Shown here: positions 23,959 to 32,026 of the stretch, in pieces
Position numbering within the stretch: the stretch's first letter is position 1
Layout: the number at the start of each line of letters is the position of its first letter
NCBI GenBank assembly: GCA_002733575.1
Contig: NVWB01000175.1
Coordinates: 1 to 35,097, forward strand
Direction of reading: 5' to 3'
From: Blastopirellula sp.
GTDB lineage: Bacteria; Planctomycetota; Planctomycetia; Pirellulales; Pirellulaceae
DNA: 35,097 nucleotides
Position numbers and translations under genes: made by a program
Notes under the pieces: model-generated
What the model saw: the letters and a program-made list of their open reading frames with translations, nothing else
Told to the model about the DNA's origin: nothing
Database searches by the model: none

Positions 23959-26115
23959 TTACTCAGGAAGTGAAGAGATCCGAATCGGAGCGGCCATTCG
24001 TGATGCGACAGGTAATCTTCGCGGAGCATCCGACCCTTTGTAGAGCGGCAGGTAACGAAAATAGACCTCTAAACTGAGTGTCGCCAAGGCAGTGGAGTAG
24101 ACCCGACCACCGTAATTTCCCCACTCGGTATCAGGCTTCCAACTGCCTGTGTTTGGGCCTTGTAGCTGTTGGGTGGCCATGAGTTGGGTCTGAATCTTCT
24201 TGCTCCAGCGTTCCCAATTTTCGTCCTGCAATTGATGCAACCCGAGCGTGGCGTAATACCAGTAGTAGAGATTCATTTTCCCAGGGCCAGGTTCAAATCG
24301 AGCAATATAGTCTGATGCTTCTTTCAAAGTCTGTTCGTCATCGTATTGTTGAATAAAGATACGGCAGACAAGTGCTTCGGCGGTCATCGGGGCGGTGACT
24401 TTTTCACCTTTTCGATAACTGGCCAGTCCGCCAGCTTGGCCACTAGAAGCATCGTTTAAAAACCGGGCCATCAGTAATTGAGTTTTATCTGGTACTTCAA
24501 CACCGGCCAAGTGAGCACTATGCAGTGCCATGACTTGCCAGCCAAATTGGCTCATGTCGCCGATATCACCTGGCTGGTAACGCCAGCCACCGGTGGTTTG
24601 ATGTTGAGACGAAACCGTGTAGTCAATTGCATTGTCTAAGAAAGGACGCAGCCGTTCATCTCGGGTCATCGCATAAGCTTCGCTTAAAGCTAACATGGCC
24701 ATGCCATGACAATACATTTGAGCAAACATTCTAGCATCACCGGCCAGTGATCCATTGCTGGCTTGATGGTTCACGATGTATTCCAACCCATGTTGAACCG
24801 TGGTGCGATGCTTGCCTTCGAGATGCGAATGTCCTTTGGCCAAAAATGCCAGAACCGCTAACCCAGTGATTCCAGAGTCGGCATTGGCACCTGCTCCGAA
24901 TCGATCATGACCAAGATTCTTCTTTTCCTTACCAGACTCATGTTGCGAGGCATCCCAGCTTCCATCATCGGTTTGATTGGCAACCAACCAAACAAGTGCC
25001 GCTTCGATTGAGGCTTCAATTTGAGGATTTCCACCTTGAGATTCAATAATCTTTTTTTGGTTTTCCGCCACACGTGCTTGCATTGCGAGTGGCAGCGGCA
25101 TTTCATTCATCAAGCGACGGTCTGTGTTGGGTGTCGGAATATTCCCCTTGGCGAATTGCTCGAACAACTGCTCCTCACTTGGCATCACAATGGCAGGCGT
25201 TCTTTGCGAGACGAATTGATTCGCAGGTTTGGATCTAGATTCGGTCTCTACAACGCTGCTGTTACTCGGCTGGTTGTTATTGAATTCCTGGTGATTATCC
25301 GATTGTTTTAATCGATCATCTTCGCCTGCAATGGCTTCCGCTGGTCGCTCGGTGACGATGTTTTGCGTGAGTGTTTGAATGCTGCTGCCTGAATTAACAT
25401 CGAATATTTTTGGTTTTGTAGTCGGGAAACGCTGAATATTCTTGGTTGCTTTGGATCCAATCGCGGCTCTTGCCAAGCCAGGGATCACAGAGGGCTGTTG
25501 TTGAACCGGTTCGACAACAGCTATTTGAATCGGTTTTTCCATTTCAGCAACCGATACATTCACTTGATCAATCAATACTCCGTTATCAAATCTTGGTGTT
25601 GTGGGATTATCGACGATATCGGCAGAGTTTACTTCACTCGTTTGCGGCAATGTAGCTTCTGTCAACTGAGCACTAGGGATTTCAGATTTAACATCAGCAA
25701 CCGTTTGTGCTTCTGACTGCTTGCGGTCGAGTGAATCGATAGCAGTCGATGTAGTTGCAGGAAAATCAGAAGTGGCGAATACTTCCCAAGGCTTGGCCTC
25801 TTCTATTTCATGGTCCTGGTTCTCAGTCTTTTGCTGATCAAATGAGACACTGCTTAATTTAAATTTAATCGGTTTTGTGTGATTCGCAGGCTGATCCTCA
25901 AACATCTCTGTGGTATGTGCATAACCGATTAATAAGACGTGTGCAAAAACCGAGAGCACGACACACTTCGACATCGGCTTTGCCTGTCCCCAGCGTGTTT
26001 GCATCAAGATAAGAATCGATAGCGTAATGACAGCCAAACCACCCCATAACAACCCCCAGATCACCTGTGGGGTGAATATGGAGCCGATTAGAAATGTGGG
26101 AGTCAATAGATCCAT
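23959..26115 (-). CDS. TonB/TolA-like anchored protein with C-terminal prenyltransferase/squalene-oxidase-like toroid
   Basis: A 718-residue protein with an unusual build. A first membrane helix lies at about 17-38. A second, at about 50-66 (KCVVLSVFAHVLLIGYA), contains Ser55-x3-His59, the S-x3-H pattern by which TonB and TolA contact ExbB/ExbD or TolQ/TolR. A ~300-residue Gln/Ser/Thr/Pro-rich linker follows, with no predicted fold. Residues ~365-690 form an alpha/alpha toroid of the prenyltransferase/squalene oxidase repeat type: WLVANQTDDGSWD, DSGITGLAVLAFL, HGLEYIVNHQASNGSL, GGWRYQPGDIGDMSQFGWQ and YSTALATLSLEVYFRY. The DxDD catalytic motif of true cyclases is not seen, so the domain is probably a binding scaffold. 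It starts 10 bases after exbD. ATG 26115 is used rather than TTG 26118. Confidence 0.88.
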   Translation of the reverse strand: MDLLTPTFLIGSIFTPQVIWGLLWGGLAVITLSILILMQTRWGQAKPMSKCVVLSVFAHVLLIGYAHTTEMFEDQPANHTKPIKFKLSSVSFDQQKTENQDHEIEEAKPWEVFATSDFPATTSTAIDSLDRKQSEAQTVADVKSEIPSAQLTEATLPQTSEVNSADIVDNPTTPRFDNGVLIDQVNVSVAEMEKPIQIAVVEPVQQQPSVIPGLARAAIGSKATKNIQRFPTTKPKIFDVNSGSSIQTLTQNIVTERPAEAIAGEDDRLKQSDNHQEFNNNQPSNSSVVETESRSKPANQFVSQRTPAIVMPSEEQLFEQFAKGNIPTPNTDRRLMNEMPLPLAMQARVAENQKKIIESQGGNPQIEASIEAALVWLVANQTDDGSWDASQHESGKEKKNLGHDRFGAGANADSGITGLAVLAFLAKGHSHLEGKHRTTVQHGLEYIVNHQASNGSLAGDARMFAQMYCHGMAMLALSEAYAMTRDERLRPFLDNAIDYTVSSQHQTTGGWRYQPGDIGDMSQFGWQVMALHSAHLAGVEVPDKTQLLMARFLNDASSGQAGGLASYRKGEKVTAPMTAEALVCRIFIQQYDDEQTLKEASDYIARFEPGPGKMNLYYWYYATLGLHQLQDENWERWSKKIQTQLMATQQLQGPNTGSWKPDTEWGNYGGRVYSTALATLSLEVYFRYLPLYKGSDAPRRLPVASRMAAPIRISSLPE

Positions 26116-26125
26116 CAAACAACTC

Positions 26126-26539
26126 TTATCGTATTGCTAACCGAACAGAGATACCCATTTCAGAAATGCCTGCTTGTCGACAGGTATTTAAAACTGTCGC
26201 CACATTTTGAAATGGTATATCAGCATCACCCCGTACTAACACACCCAAGTCTTGATATTCGGCTTTCGCTTGTGTTAATTGCAAATGAAGTTGTTCTAGA
26301 TTTACTTCCTGCCGATCAAGAGTAATTCGGCCATCTTTGAAAAGGTTGACCAACATTTTTTCTGGAGCAGAAGTCAACGCACCGACGTCATTCACTTCTG
26401 GTACATCAAGCCCGATTTGCTTCTCGTTTTCGGTAAACTTGGTACCTACCATGAAGAAGATAATCAGTAGAAACACGATGTCGATCATCGGGGTTAAGTT
26501 TAAGGTAGGAGTTTCATCCAAGTGTGTTTTTAACGGCAT
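26126..26539 (-). CDS. exbD: ExbD/TolR family proton-channel subunit
   Basis: A 137-residue protein with the ExbD/TolR plan: a short cytoplasmic N-terminus, one membrane helix (about 17-35, MIDIVFLLIIFFMVG) and a periplasmic domain of about 100 residues. LTPMIDIVFLL holds the essential membrane aspartate (Asp20) used for proton coupling. The periplasmic part ends VLVRGDADIPFQNVATVLN then GISEMGISVRLA, the typical TolR/ExbD C-terminal fold. The protein should be functional. The stop is 10 bases before the start of the toroid gene, and exbB lies 42 bases upstream, so all three are probably cotranscribed. ExbD and TolR cannot be separated by sequence alone. Confidence 0.94.
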   Translation of the reverse strand: MPLKTHLDETPTLNLTPMIDIVFLLIIFFMVGTKFTENEKQIGLDVPEVNDVGALTSAPEKMLVNLFKDGRITLDRQEVNLEQLHLQLTQAKAEYQDLGVLVRGDADIPFQNVATVLNTCRQAGISEMGISVRLAIR

Positions 26540-26581
26540 CGCTACGAATCCTTTCGTATTAGTTTCAACTTACACAGCAGG

Positions 26582-27400
26582 CTAAGCAGCTTTTGATCTA
26601 CGTTTCGAGGATTTCTTTTTCTCTTTCCAGCCATCTGAAGCAATACTGTTCACCAATTCTTGCCCTAGCGAATCGATCTCCATAATCATGCGATCAACAC
26701 GCCCAATAAAAAACAGATAGGCGACCAGTGCAGGTATCGCCACGGTTAAACCAGCGGCGGTTGTTAAGAGGGCCTGACCAATGCCGTTTGCCAATAACTC
26801 AGGTTTACCCATCGCATCGGATGTCGCAATTGAATTAAAAGCGCGAATCATTCCGAGCACAGTACCCAGCAATCCAAACAAGGGGCTGATAGTGGAGATA
26901 CCATTAAACAGACGCAAGTATCTTCTCAGCTTGTTTGCTACACGTTCGCCAGCATCAATGATCGCTTGTTCGACTTCGACCGAAGAACGGCCCCATTTCT
27001 TCACTGCGGCTGCGAAGACTTCGGAAACAGGACTACGATTTTCTTCACAAAGCGCCAATGCTTCATCTTGATCGACTTGCCCTTCACGGACTTGTTCGAG
27101 AAAACGCTTCACAAAAGGACGGGGAATTACGCGCCCGCTTCGTAAACTAATGGATCGTTCAAACAGAAACATCATCAATAAGAAGGAACATAGCACGATG
27201 GGATACATCAACAACCCACCATCATGCACAACCTGCAATAGGTTACGTGTGGTGATTGAATTATCTTCAACACCGATGGTGGCCTGTGCTGTTACAGCCG
27301 TTGTTGTTTCTTGTGCGAAACCACTGGGTGTTGTGATTAATAGCCCCAGTATGAGCACCGAAAACATGGCATACATGTATGTATTTTTTGTCGTGAGCAT
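26582..27400 (-). CDS. exbB: ExbB/TolQ/MotA family proton-channel subunit with signal peptide
   Basis: A 272-residue protein of the MotA/TolQ/ExbB family. An N-terminal signal peptide or extra helix (about 8-29, ending GFAQ) precedes the usual three helices at about 62-82, 168-188 and 210-232. The family core is SPLFGLLGTVLGMIRAF (172-188) and LLTTAAGLTVAIPAL (211-225). The C-terminus is Lys/Arg/Ser-rich (258-272). It forms with ExbD a proton-driven motor. I set the start at ATG 27400, preceded by AGGGA and directly before the hydrophobic leader; the frame is open to 27433. It lies 70 bases after the TPR gene. Confidence 0.94.
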   Translation of the reverse strand: MLTTKNTYMYAMFSVLILGLLITTPSGFAQETTTAVTAQATIGVEDNSITTRNLLQVVHDGGLLMYPIVLCSFLLMMFLFERSISLRSGRVIPRPFVKRFLEQVREGQVDQDEALALCEENRSPVSEVFAAAVKKWGRSSVEVEQAIIDAGERVANKLRRYLRLFNGISTISPLFGLLGTVLGMIRAFNSIATSDAMGKPELLANGIGQALLTTAAGLTVAIPALVAYLFFIGRVDRMIMEIDSLGQELVNSIASDGWKEKKKSSKRRSKAA

Positions 27401-27470
27401 TTCTGTGATCCCTGGTTTCCCTGCAAAAACCATTGATTGTTTGCTTGATTATTTGTCTCTTTAAGTCGTC

Positions 27471-30413
27471 TTATCGTTGAATTGGTGTAATGTTCTGAGC
27501 TTGCTGCTGTCTTTGCCTTACCACACTCATTCTCTGCTGCGCCTCGCCAGAGAATACAGTTTGCGAATGGTCCTTCACTACTTCTGAATAGTAAAGATTC
27601 GCTTTGTCCCATTGCTGGGTGACTTCATAACATTTGCCAATTTGGAGCAAAGCCCCAGCTTTCCAACGTGGATAATTGTACAATGCACTGACTCTGGAAT
27701 AGGCTTCAATCGCTTTACTGTAATTCTTTTGATGGAAATAAGTTTCACCAATCATCCATTGCGCCATCGCGGCAGTTTCTGTCTGACTACCGGTCTTTGA
27801 TAGGATGACTCGTTTATATGCTTCTCTCGCCGATTCAAATTTGGCTTTTTTTCCCATGTAGCGAGCTTGCAGATAATCGACTTCATATATCTGGTCAAAC
27901 TCGGGGTAATCCAATCGAACCTTCTCGGCTAAATCAAACGCCAGATCCCAATCGTTCTGATGTGCTGCCAATTGAGCGAGTCGCAAAGAGATAGTTGACC
28001 GCCACTCAAAAGATGTGCCACGAACAACATTGTTTAATTGGCTAAATCGAGTTTGTGCGTTATCGTAACTCTTCTGCCTGAAAGTAGACTCCGCCGCCCA
28101 AAACAGGGCCATTTGTCCCAGTAAATCATCCTTGTTATTTTCGGAAGTCCGATCCATTGCAGTTACAACTTGTGACCAATGCTCTTTGGTAACAGCAATT
28201 CTTCCCAGTAAATAATTCGCATGGCGAGACTCTTCGCCCCCACCCGTTTTTGAGAAGTACAATTCAAGATATTGGTTGGCCAAGGTGAAATTGTTTTCTT
28301 TATAGGCATATTCGGCCAAGCGATAGGTTGCATCATGCCACAGATCACTCTGTTGATGATCTTCATGAATCGTTGCTAATGTATCCTTGGCATCGATTGT
28401 TTTTTCAAGATCGATTAATACCCAAGCCAGCCGATAGAGCAATTCGCTGCGATTGAATTTACCTGGATATTCTTTCAACAGTCTTCGATAATAACGCTCT
28501 GCTTCTTCATTCTGATTTTGATTATCTAGAATCTCAGCGGAATTCAATAAAGCGGTTGCGATGTGTTGTGAACCTGGATAGTCATTGATGATTTTCTGAT
28601 AGGCATTTAACGCCAGATTGAACTTATTATGTTTTTTAAGGGTTTCGGCATGACCATATAATACGGTTGGAATCAGCGGGTTGTTTTTATTTTGTTCAAT
28701 CAGCAACTCAATCGTTTCATTCGATTCGGTTGTTGCATTCTTTTCTAACTGACACCAGGCCAAACCTGTCAAACCTGCTGCGGTGATGTTCTCTGGATTA
28801 CCAGTTTCTGTCATTTGCTTGAATAGGTTTTCGGCCAAATCCTTATTGCCTGCTTTATAGGCCAGTTCTGCTATTTGATGCACGGCATTTAAATAGGTAG
28901 TTTGCTCTAAGCTTTGTTGATTACAGGCATTCAAGTATTGCTGAGCAAGATCAAACTTTTTAATCAACGCCATTGAAACAGCTAGATTAACTTTGCAATG
29001 TTCGGACTCTTCTCCTTGTGGAGCAATTTTTAGACTTTGCTGAAACGATTCAATGGCTGCGACATGATTCTGCTGTTGAATCCGTGCTAGACCTGTCACA
29101 TAGTTGGCACCCGCTTGTTGTGATGTCTTTATCTCTGAGCTGGATAGCATACTTAAAATCAGAATTGATTCTTCCCAATTTCCACTGGAGAAATGGGCCA
29201 TTCCTAGTAAGTACGTGCGTTGTTGTTCTTCGAGTGAATTAATTGAACTATCATTATTTGCTTGAGTTAGATATTCAATGGCCAATTCATACTTCTGGGC
29301 ATCCAAGTAATGCTTGCCGATCTGACTTCTTATCGTTAAAGCAAGCTTGCTTCCAGGGTATTTTCTCCAGAGTTTTTCTGCTTCAAGTACCGCACTATTG
29401 ATGTTTTGTTCAGTCAGGTTCAGCTCAACTAGAAAATAGAGCGATTGTTCTGACCAACTAGAATCTTGGAATACAGATAGTTGCTTTTCAAACAATCCTT
29501 TGGCTACGACCAATTCGCCTTGTTCATAATAAGCACGGGCAGATAAGTAAATGATTTCGTCTTGGTTTTCTGTCAATTTTTCAGAATCAATGAGTTGATC
29601 AAAGATCTCGATTGCCTTGGTCCAATCTCTGACCTGGAAATGAGATTTAGCAATCCAATAGCTGGCCGATAATTGATTCGGATTCTCTTGCGAGACTACC
29701 TTGGTTAGTTCTCGAACCGCAGATCGATACTCTCCCAAGTGGTATTCGGTTAACCCCAGTTCATAAGCGATTTCAACCTTGGCTTCTGCGTCACTCGTAT
29801 TAAGAAGTTGTTGGTAGATGTTTTTAGCCGCTTCAAATTCACGAGATCCTTGATAGGCTCTTGCTAGCCCGAGCTGTGCATCAAACAATAATGCTTCAGC
29901 AGGGTTCGACTCTGATAGCTGTTTAAATAAACGAATTGCTAGAGTGTAATTTTTTGTTTTGAGTGCAATGTCTGCGATATAGGGCATCGCATGAGTTCTG
30001 AGTTTGCCTTGTGGATATTTGTTAAGGTACTTTGTAAAATCAAGTTTTGCTTGATCAATTTCCCCTAATAAATAGCGACACTCGGCCAGTCGAAACTCGG
30101 CTTGTTCACTATATTGATGACGCGGATAGACAGCTGTGAATTTCAGATAGGATTCTTTGGCACTTTCAATTTGCGCTAATTGAATATGTGCTTCCCCTTT
30201 GAAAAAATGGACCACGCCAACTTGTGCGTTTGTCGGGAACTGCTGCTCAAACTTCTCAAATTCTACCACTGCCGCTTGCCAGTCTTGGCGAGCATATAGA
30301 CTGGCTGCAACCGCATACTGATCGCTAGCAGTATCTGCTAAAACCAATGCAGCATGGCTGAAGGTAATGCCTACAATAAGTGAGAACGTAATATGTTGGA
30401 TGATACGCATCAT
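27471..30413 (-). CDS. large TPR-repeat periplasmic protein (CpoB/BamD-like repeats)
   Basis: About 980 residues, consisting of a signal peptide (about 8-25, ITFSLIVGITFSHAALVLA) and then tetratricopeptide repeats over almost the whole length. Typical units have the form YAVAASLYARQDWQAAVVEF, YSEQAEFRLAECRYLLGEID, AQLGLARAYQGSREFEAAKN and GETYFHQKNYSKAIEAYSRV. Alternating Ala/Leu/Tyr at helix faces and a 34-36-residue periodicity are evident. This is the repeat plan of YbgF/CpoB and BamD, but far longer. It probably acts as a periplasmic scaffold for the ExbBD-toroid system that follows. The C-terminus is short and Gln/Arg-rich. The start is uncertain: ATGs at 30413 and 30410, with AGGGA immediately before them. 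It heads the minus-strand operon. Confidence 0.9.
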   Translation of the reverse strand: MMRIIQHITFSLIVGITFSHAALVLADTASDQYAVAASLYARQDWQAAVVEFEKFEQQFPTNAQVGVVHFFKGEAHIQLAQIESAKESYLKFTAVYPRHQYSEQAEFRLAECRYLLGEIDQAKLDFTKYLNKYPQGKLRTHAMPYIADIALKTKNYTLAIRLFKQLSESNPAEALLFDAQLGLARAYQGSREFEAAKNIYQQLLNTSDAEAKVEIAYELGLTEYHLGEYRSAVRELTKVVSQENPNQLSASYWIAKSHFQVRDWTKAIEIFDQLIDSEKLTENQDEIIYLSARAYYEQGELVVAKGLFEKQLSVFQDSSWSEQSLYFLVELNLTEQNINSAVLEAEKLWRKYPGSKLALTIRSQIGKHYLDAQKYELAIEYLTQANNDSSINSLEEQQRTYLLGMAHFSSGNWEESILILSMLSSSEIKTSQQAGANYVTGLARIQQQNHVAAIESFQQSLKIAPQGEESEHCKVNLAVSMALIKKFDLAQQYLNACNQQSLEQTTYLNAVHQIAELAYKAGNKDLAENLFKQMTETGNPENITAAGLTGLAWCQLEKNATTESNETIELLIEQNKNNPLIPTVLYGHAETLKKHNKFNLALNAYQKIINDYPGSQHIATALLNSAEILDNQNQNEEAERYYRRLLKEYPGKFNRSELLYRLAWVLIDLEKTIDAKDTLATIHEDHQQSDLWHDATYRLAEYAYKENNFTLANQYLELYFSKTGGGEESRHANYLLGRIAVTKEHWSQVVTAMDRTSENNKDDLLGQMALFWAAESTFRQKSYDNAQTRFSQLNNVVRGTSFEWRSTISLRLAQLAAHQNDWDLAFDLAEKVRLDYPEFDQIYEVDYLQARYMGKKAKFESAREAYKRVILSKTGSQTETAAMAQWMIGETYFHQKNYSKAIEAYSRVSALYNYPRWKAGALLQIGKCYEVTQQWDKANLYYSEVVKDHSQTVFSGEAQQRMSVVRQRQQQAQNITPIQR

Positions 30414-31098
30414 TCCCTGGTCGCGTTTCCGTCTCAATCCTTGAGACGTATAAAATTAGTTGCACATTGCGGGAACTCGAACAATCGATTTCCCTTGGAA
30501 GACAAGACAGAACAACTTCCATTCTTTTGGACTTATATTCATTCTCATGAGCTATTCCAAAATCAGAAGGAGATTCTGCTATTGTCTAGAATCGTCCAAA
30601 GAACAGAAGGAGATTCACATCATTTTGCTGAACTGGTTCTATTTTGCGTAGAATACCGGGGCGAACATTGCGACTGCTAGCGAAAATCGATTAAAGGTGT
30701 CTGATGTGTACATTTTATAATCCAGTCTTGTTGTATAAACTCAATTAACCAATGTGACTTGATATGGCAGTTGCAAACCTATAATTTCCGAAAGGAGTTT
30801 GCTTTCAGAGTAGTCGCTAAATCATTTTTGGAGAACGCTAACCATTCAATTACGCTCATTCAAAATAATGTCGAGGGTCGATGCTAGTTGATCAGAGGCT
30901 AGAGAGTTTTCTATTTTTCCAGACGACTGCCTAGGTTTCATCGATGAGCAGCGAATCTCTTGGTAGTCCAATAATTCCATGGCGTATACCTTCAGAGCAA
31001 GCATGTGATATGAGGAATTCGTATCGCGTCGAAAGTTCTTACAGAAAATCGGGGAAGATTCTACACTCTATTACTGCAATTTACTTTGAATCAAAAGC
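30414..31098. other. 685-base divergent intergenic region
   Basis: This AT-rich gap lies between the start of the TPR operon (minus) and the alpha/beta hydrolase gene (plus) and should hold both promoters. I see no convincing coding frame in either direction. A 13-base direct repeat at 30564-30616 is listed separately. Nothing else can be supported. Confidence 0.6.
30564..30616 (+). repeat. 13-bp direct repeat CAGAAGGAGATTC, two copies
   Basis: Perfect copies at 30564-30576 and 30604-30616 begin 40 bases apart, close to four helical turns, in the upstream region of the TPR/ExbBD operon. They could be binding sites for a regulator, or chance. Confidence 0.4.
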
Positions 31099-31752
31099 AT
31101 GTCATCCTATGCCTTATTATTAAGTGGAGGTAATGTGGAAAATCCAGCTAATTCCAGTAGCGAGAAGCCAAAAGAAGTGGTGATCATAATCCATGGAATT
31201 ATTTCTTCTCGGTTAGTAACGCGTGTGCTTGAACGCAGACTGCAACACCTTGGCTACACGACACATAATTGGAGTTATCCGAGTAGTTTCGGTTCCCTTG
31301 AGAAACATGCAGCTCAACTTCACAATGCTCTCGAAGAGTATTCTCAATCTGGAACTCGTGTCCATTTAGTGGCGCACAGCATGGGTGCCATCGTGGCTCG
31401 ACTTGCCTTGTCTTATGGATCGCACTCTTGTCTGGGGCGTGTGGTCTTACTCGCACCTCCGAATCATGGAAGTCCTGTCGCCAGATTTCTTGGCCCCTTG
31501 TTTTGGCCAATCTGTCCTGCCGCCACACAGTTGTCGAGCCATCCGCATAGTTTTGTCAATCAGCTTGCACAGCCTCTCGATAGGGAAATAGGTATCATTA
31601 GTGCTCGCTACGACATGCTTGTGCCGAATAAGAGCACACACCTAGAAGGTCAGCAGGACACTATCTGCTTAGCTGCAACACACAACTCGTTGCTGTTTCA
31701 AAAGAGTGTCATTCGTTACATTGACAAGTTTCTTGCGACAGGAAAATTTTGA
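31099..31752 (+). CDS. alpha/beta hydrolase (lipase/PGAP1-like)
   Basis: A 217-residue serine hydrolase, short for the fold and lacking an obvious cap domain. Landmarks are the oxyanion segment VVIIIHGI (28-35), the nucleophile elbow VAHSMGA (Ser95), an aspartate in ISARYDMLVP and the catalytic histidine in AATHNSLL near the C-terminus. All triad members are therefore present. It resembles small lipases or esterases with the triacylglycerol lipase/PGAP1-like core. The substrate is unknown, and the lack of a signal peptide suggests a cytoplasmic location. The ATG at 31099 has no Shine-Dalgarno sequence, while an in-frame GTG at 31135 has GGAGG four bases upstream; the true protein may start there, dropping 12 non-conserved residues. 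It seems to be a single-gene unit. Confidence 0.87.
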   Translation: MSSYALLLSGGNVENPANSSSEKPKEVVIIIHGIISSRLVTRVLERRLQHLGYTTHNWSYPSSFGSLEKHAAQLHNALEEYSQSGTRVHLVAHSMGAIVARLALSYGSHSCLGRVVLLAPPNHGSPVARFLGPLFWPICPAATQLSSHPHSFVNQLAQPLDREIGIISARYDMLVPNKSTHLEGQQDTICLAATHNSLLFQKSVIRYIDKFLATGKF

Positions 31753-31809
31753 TAACCACGGTTTGGAAAATAAACGATAGGTTTGACTGAATCACCGAAT
31801 CAATACGAT

Positions 31810-31837
31810 GTAGTCGCCCGTCGACGCGACCTGCTAC
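31810..31837. repeat. imperfect inverted repeat (GTAG-TCGC / GCGA-GCTAC)
   Basis: GTAG and TCGC at 31810-31817 pair with GCGA (31826-31829) and CTAC (31834-31837), with a bulge of four bases. The centre, GTCGAC, is itself palindromic. It lies 58 bases after the hydrolase stop without a T run, so it is probably a small repeat rather than a terminator. Confidence 0.35.
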
Positions 31838-32026
31838 GGCTAATCAGTCACGAGTCTTCTAAACAATGGGTCACTGAGGCCGAGGGTTCATCGTAACTAG
31901 AGAATGTTCTTCGCATCTTTGATAACATGACACAATGGTTTACTGCATCTGTTATAGTGGAATAGATTCATCCCAGAAATCGACATCGTCCATCTCACTT
32001 TTAACCTTGCCTGCGTGTGAACAACC

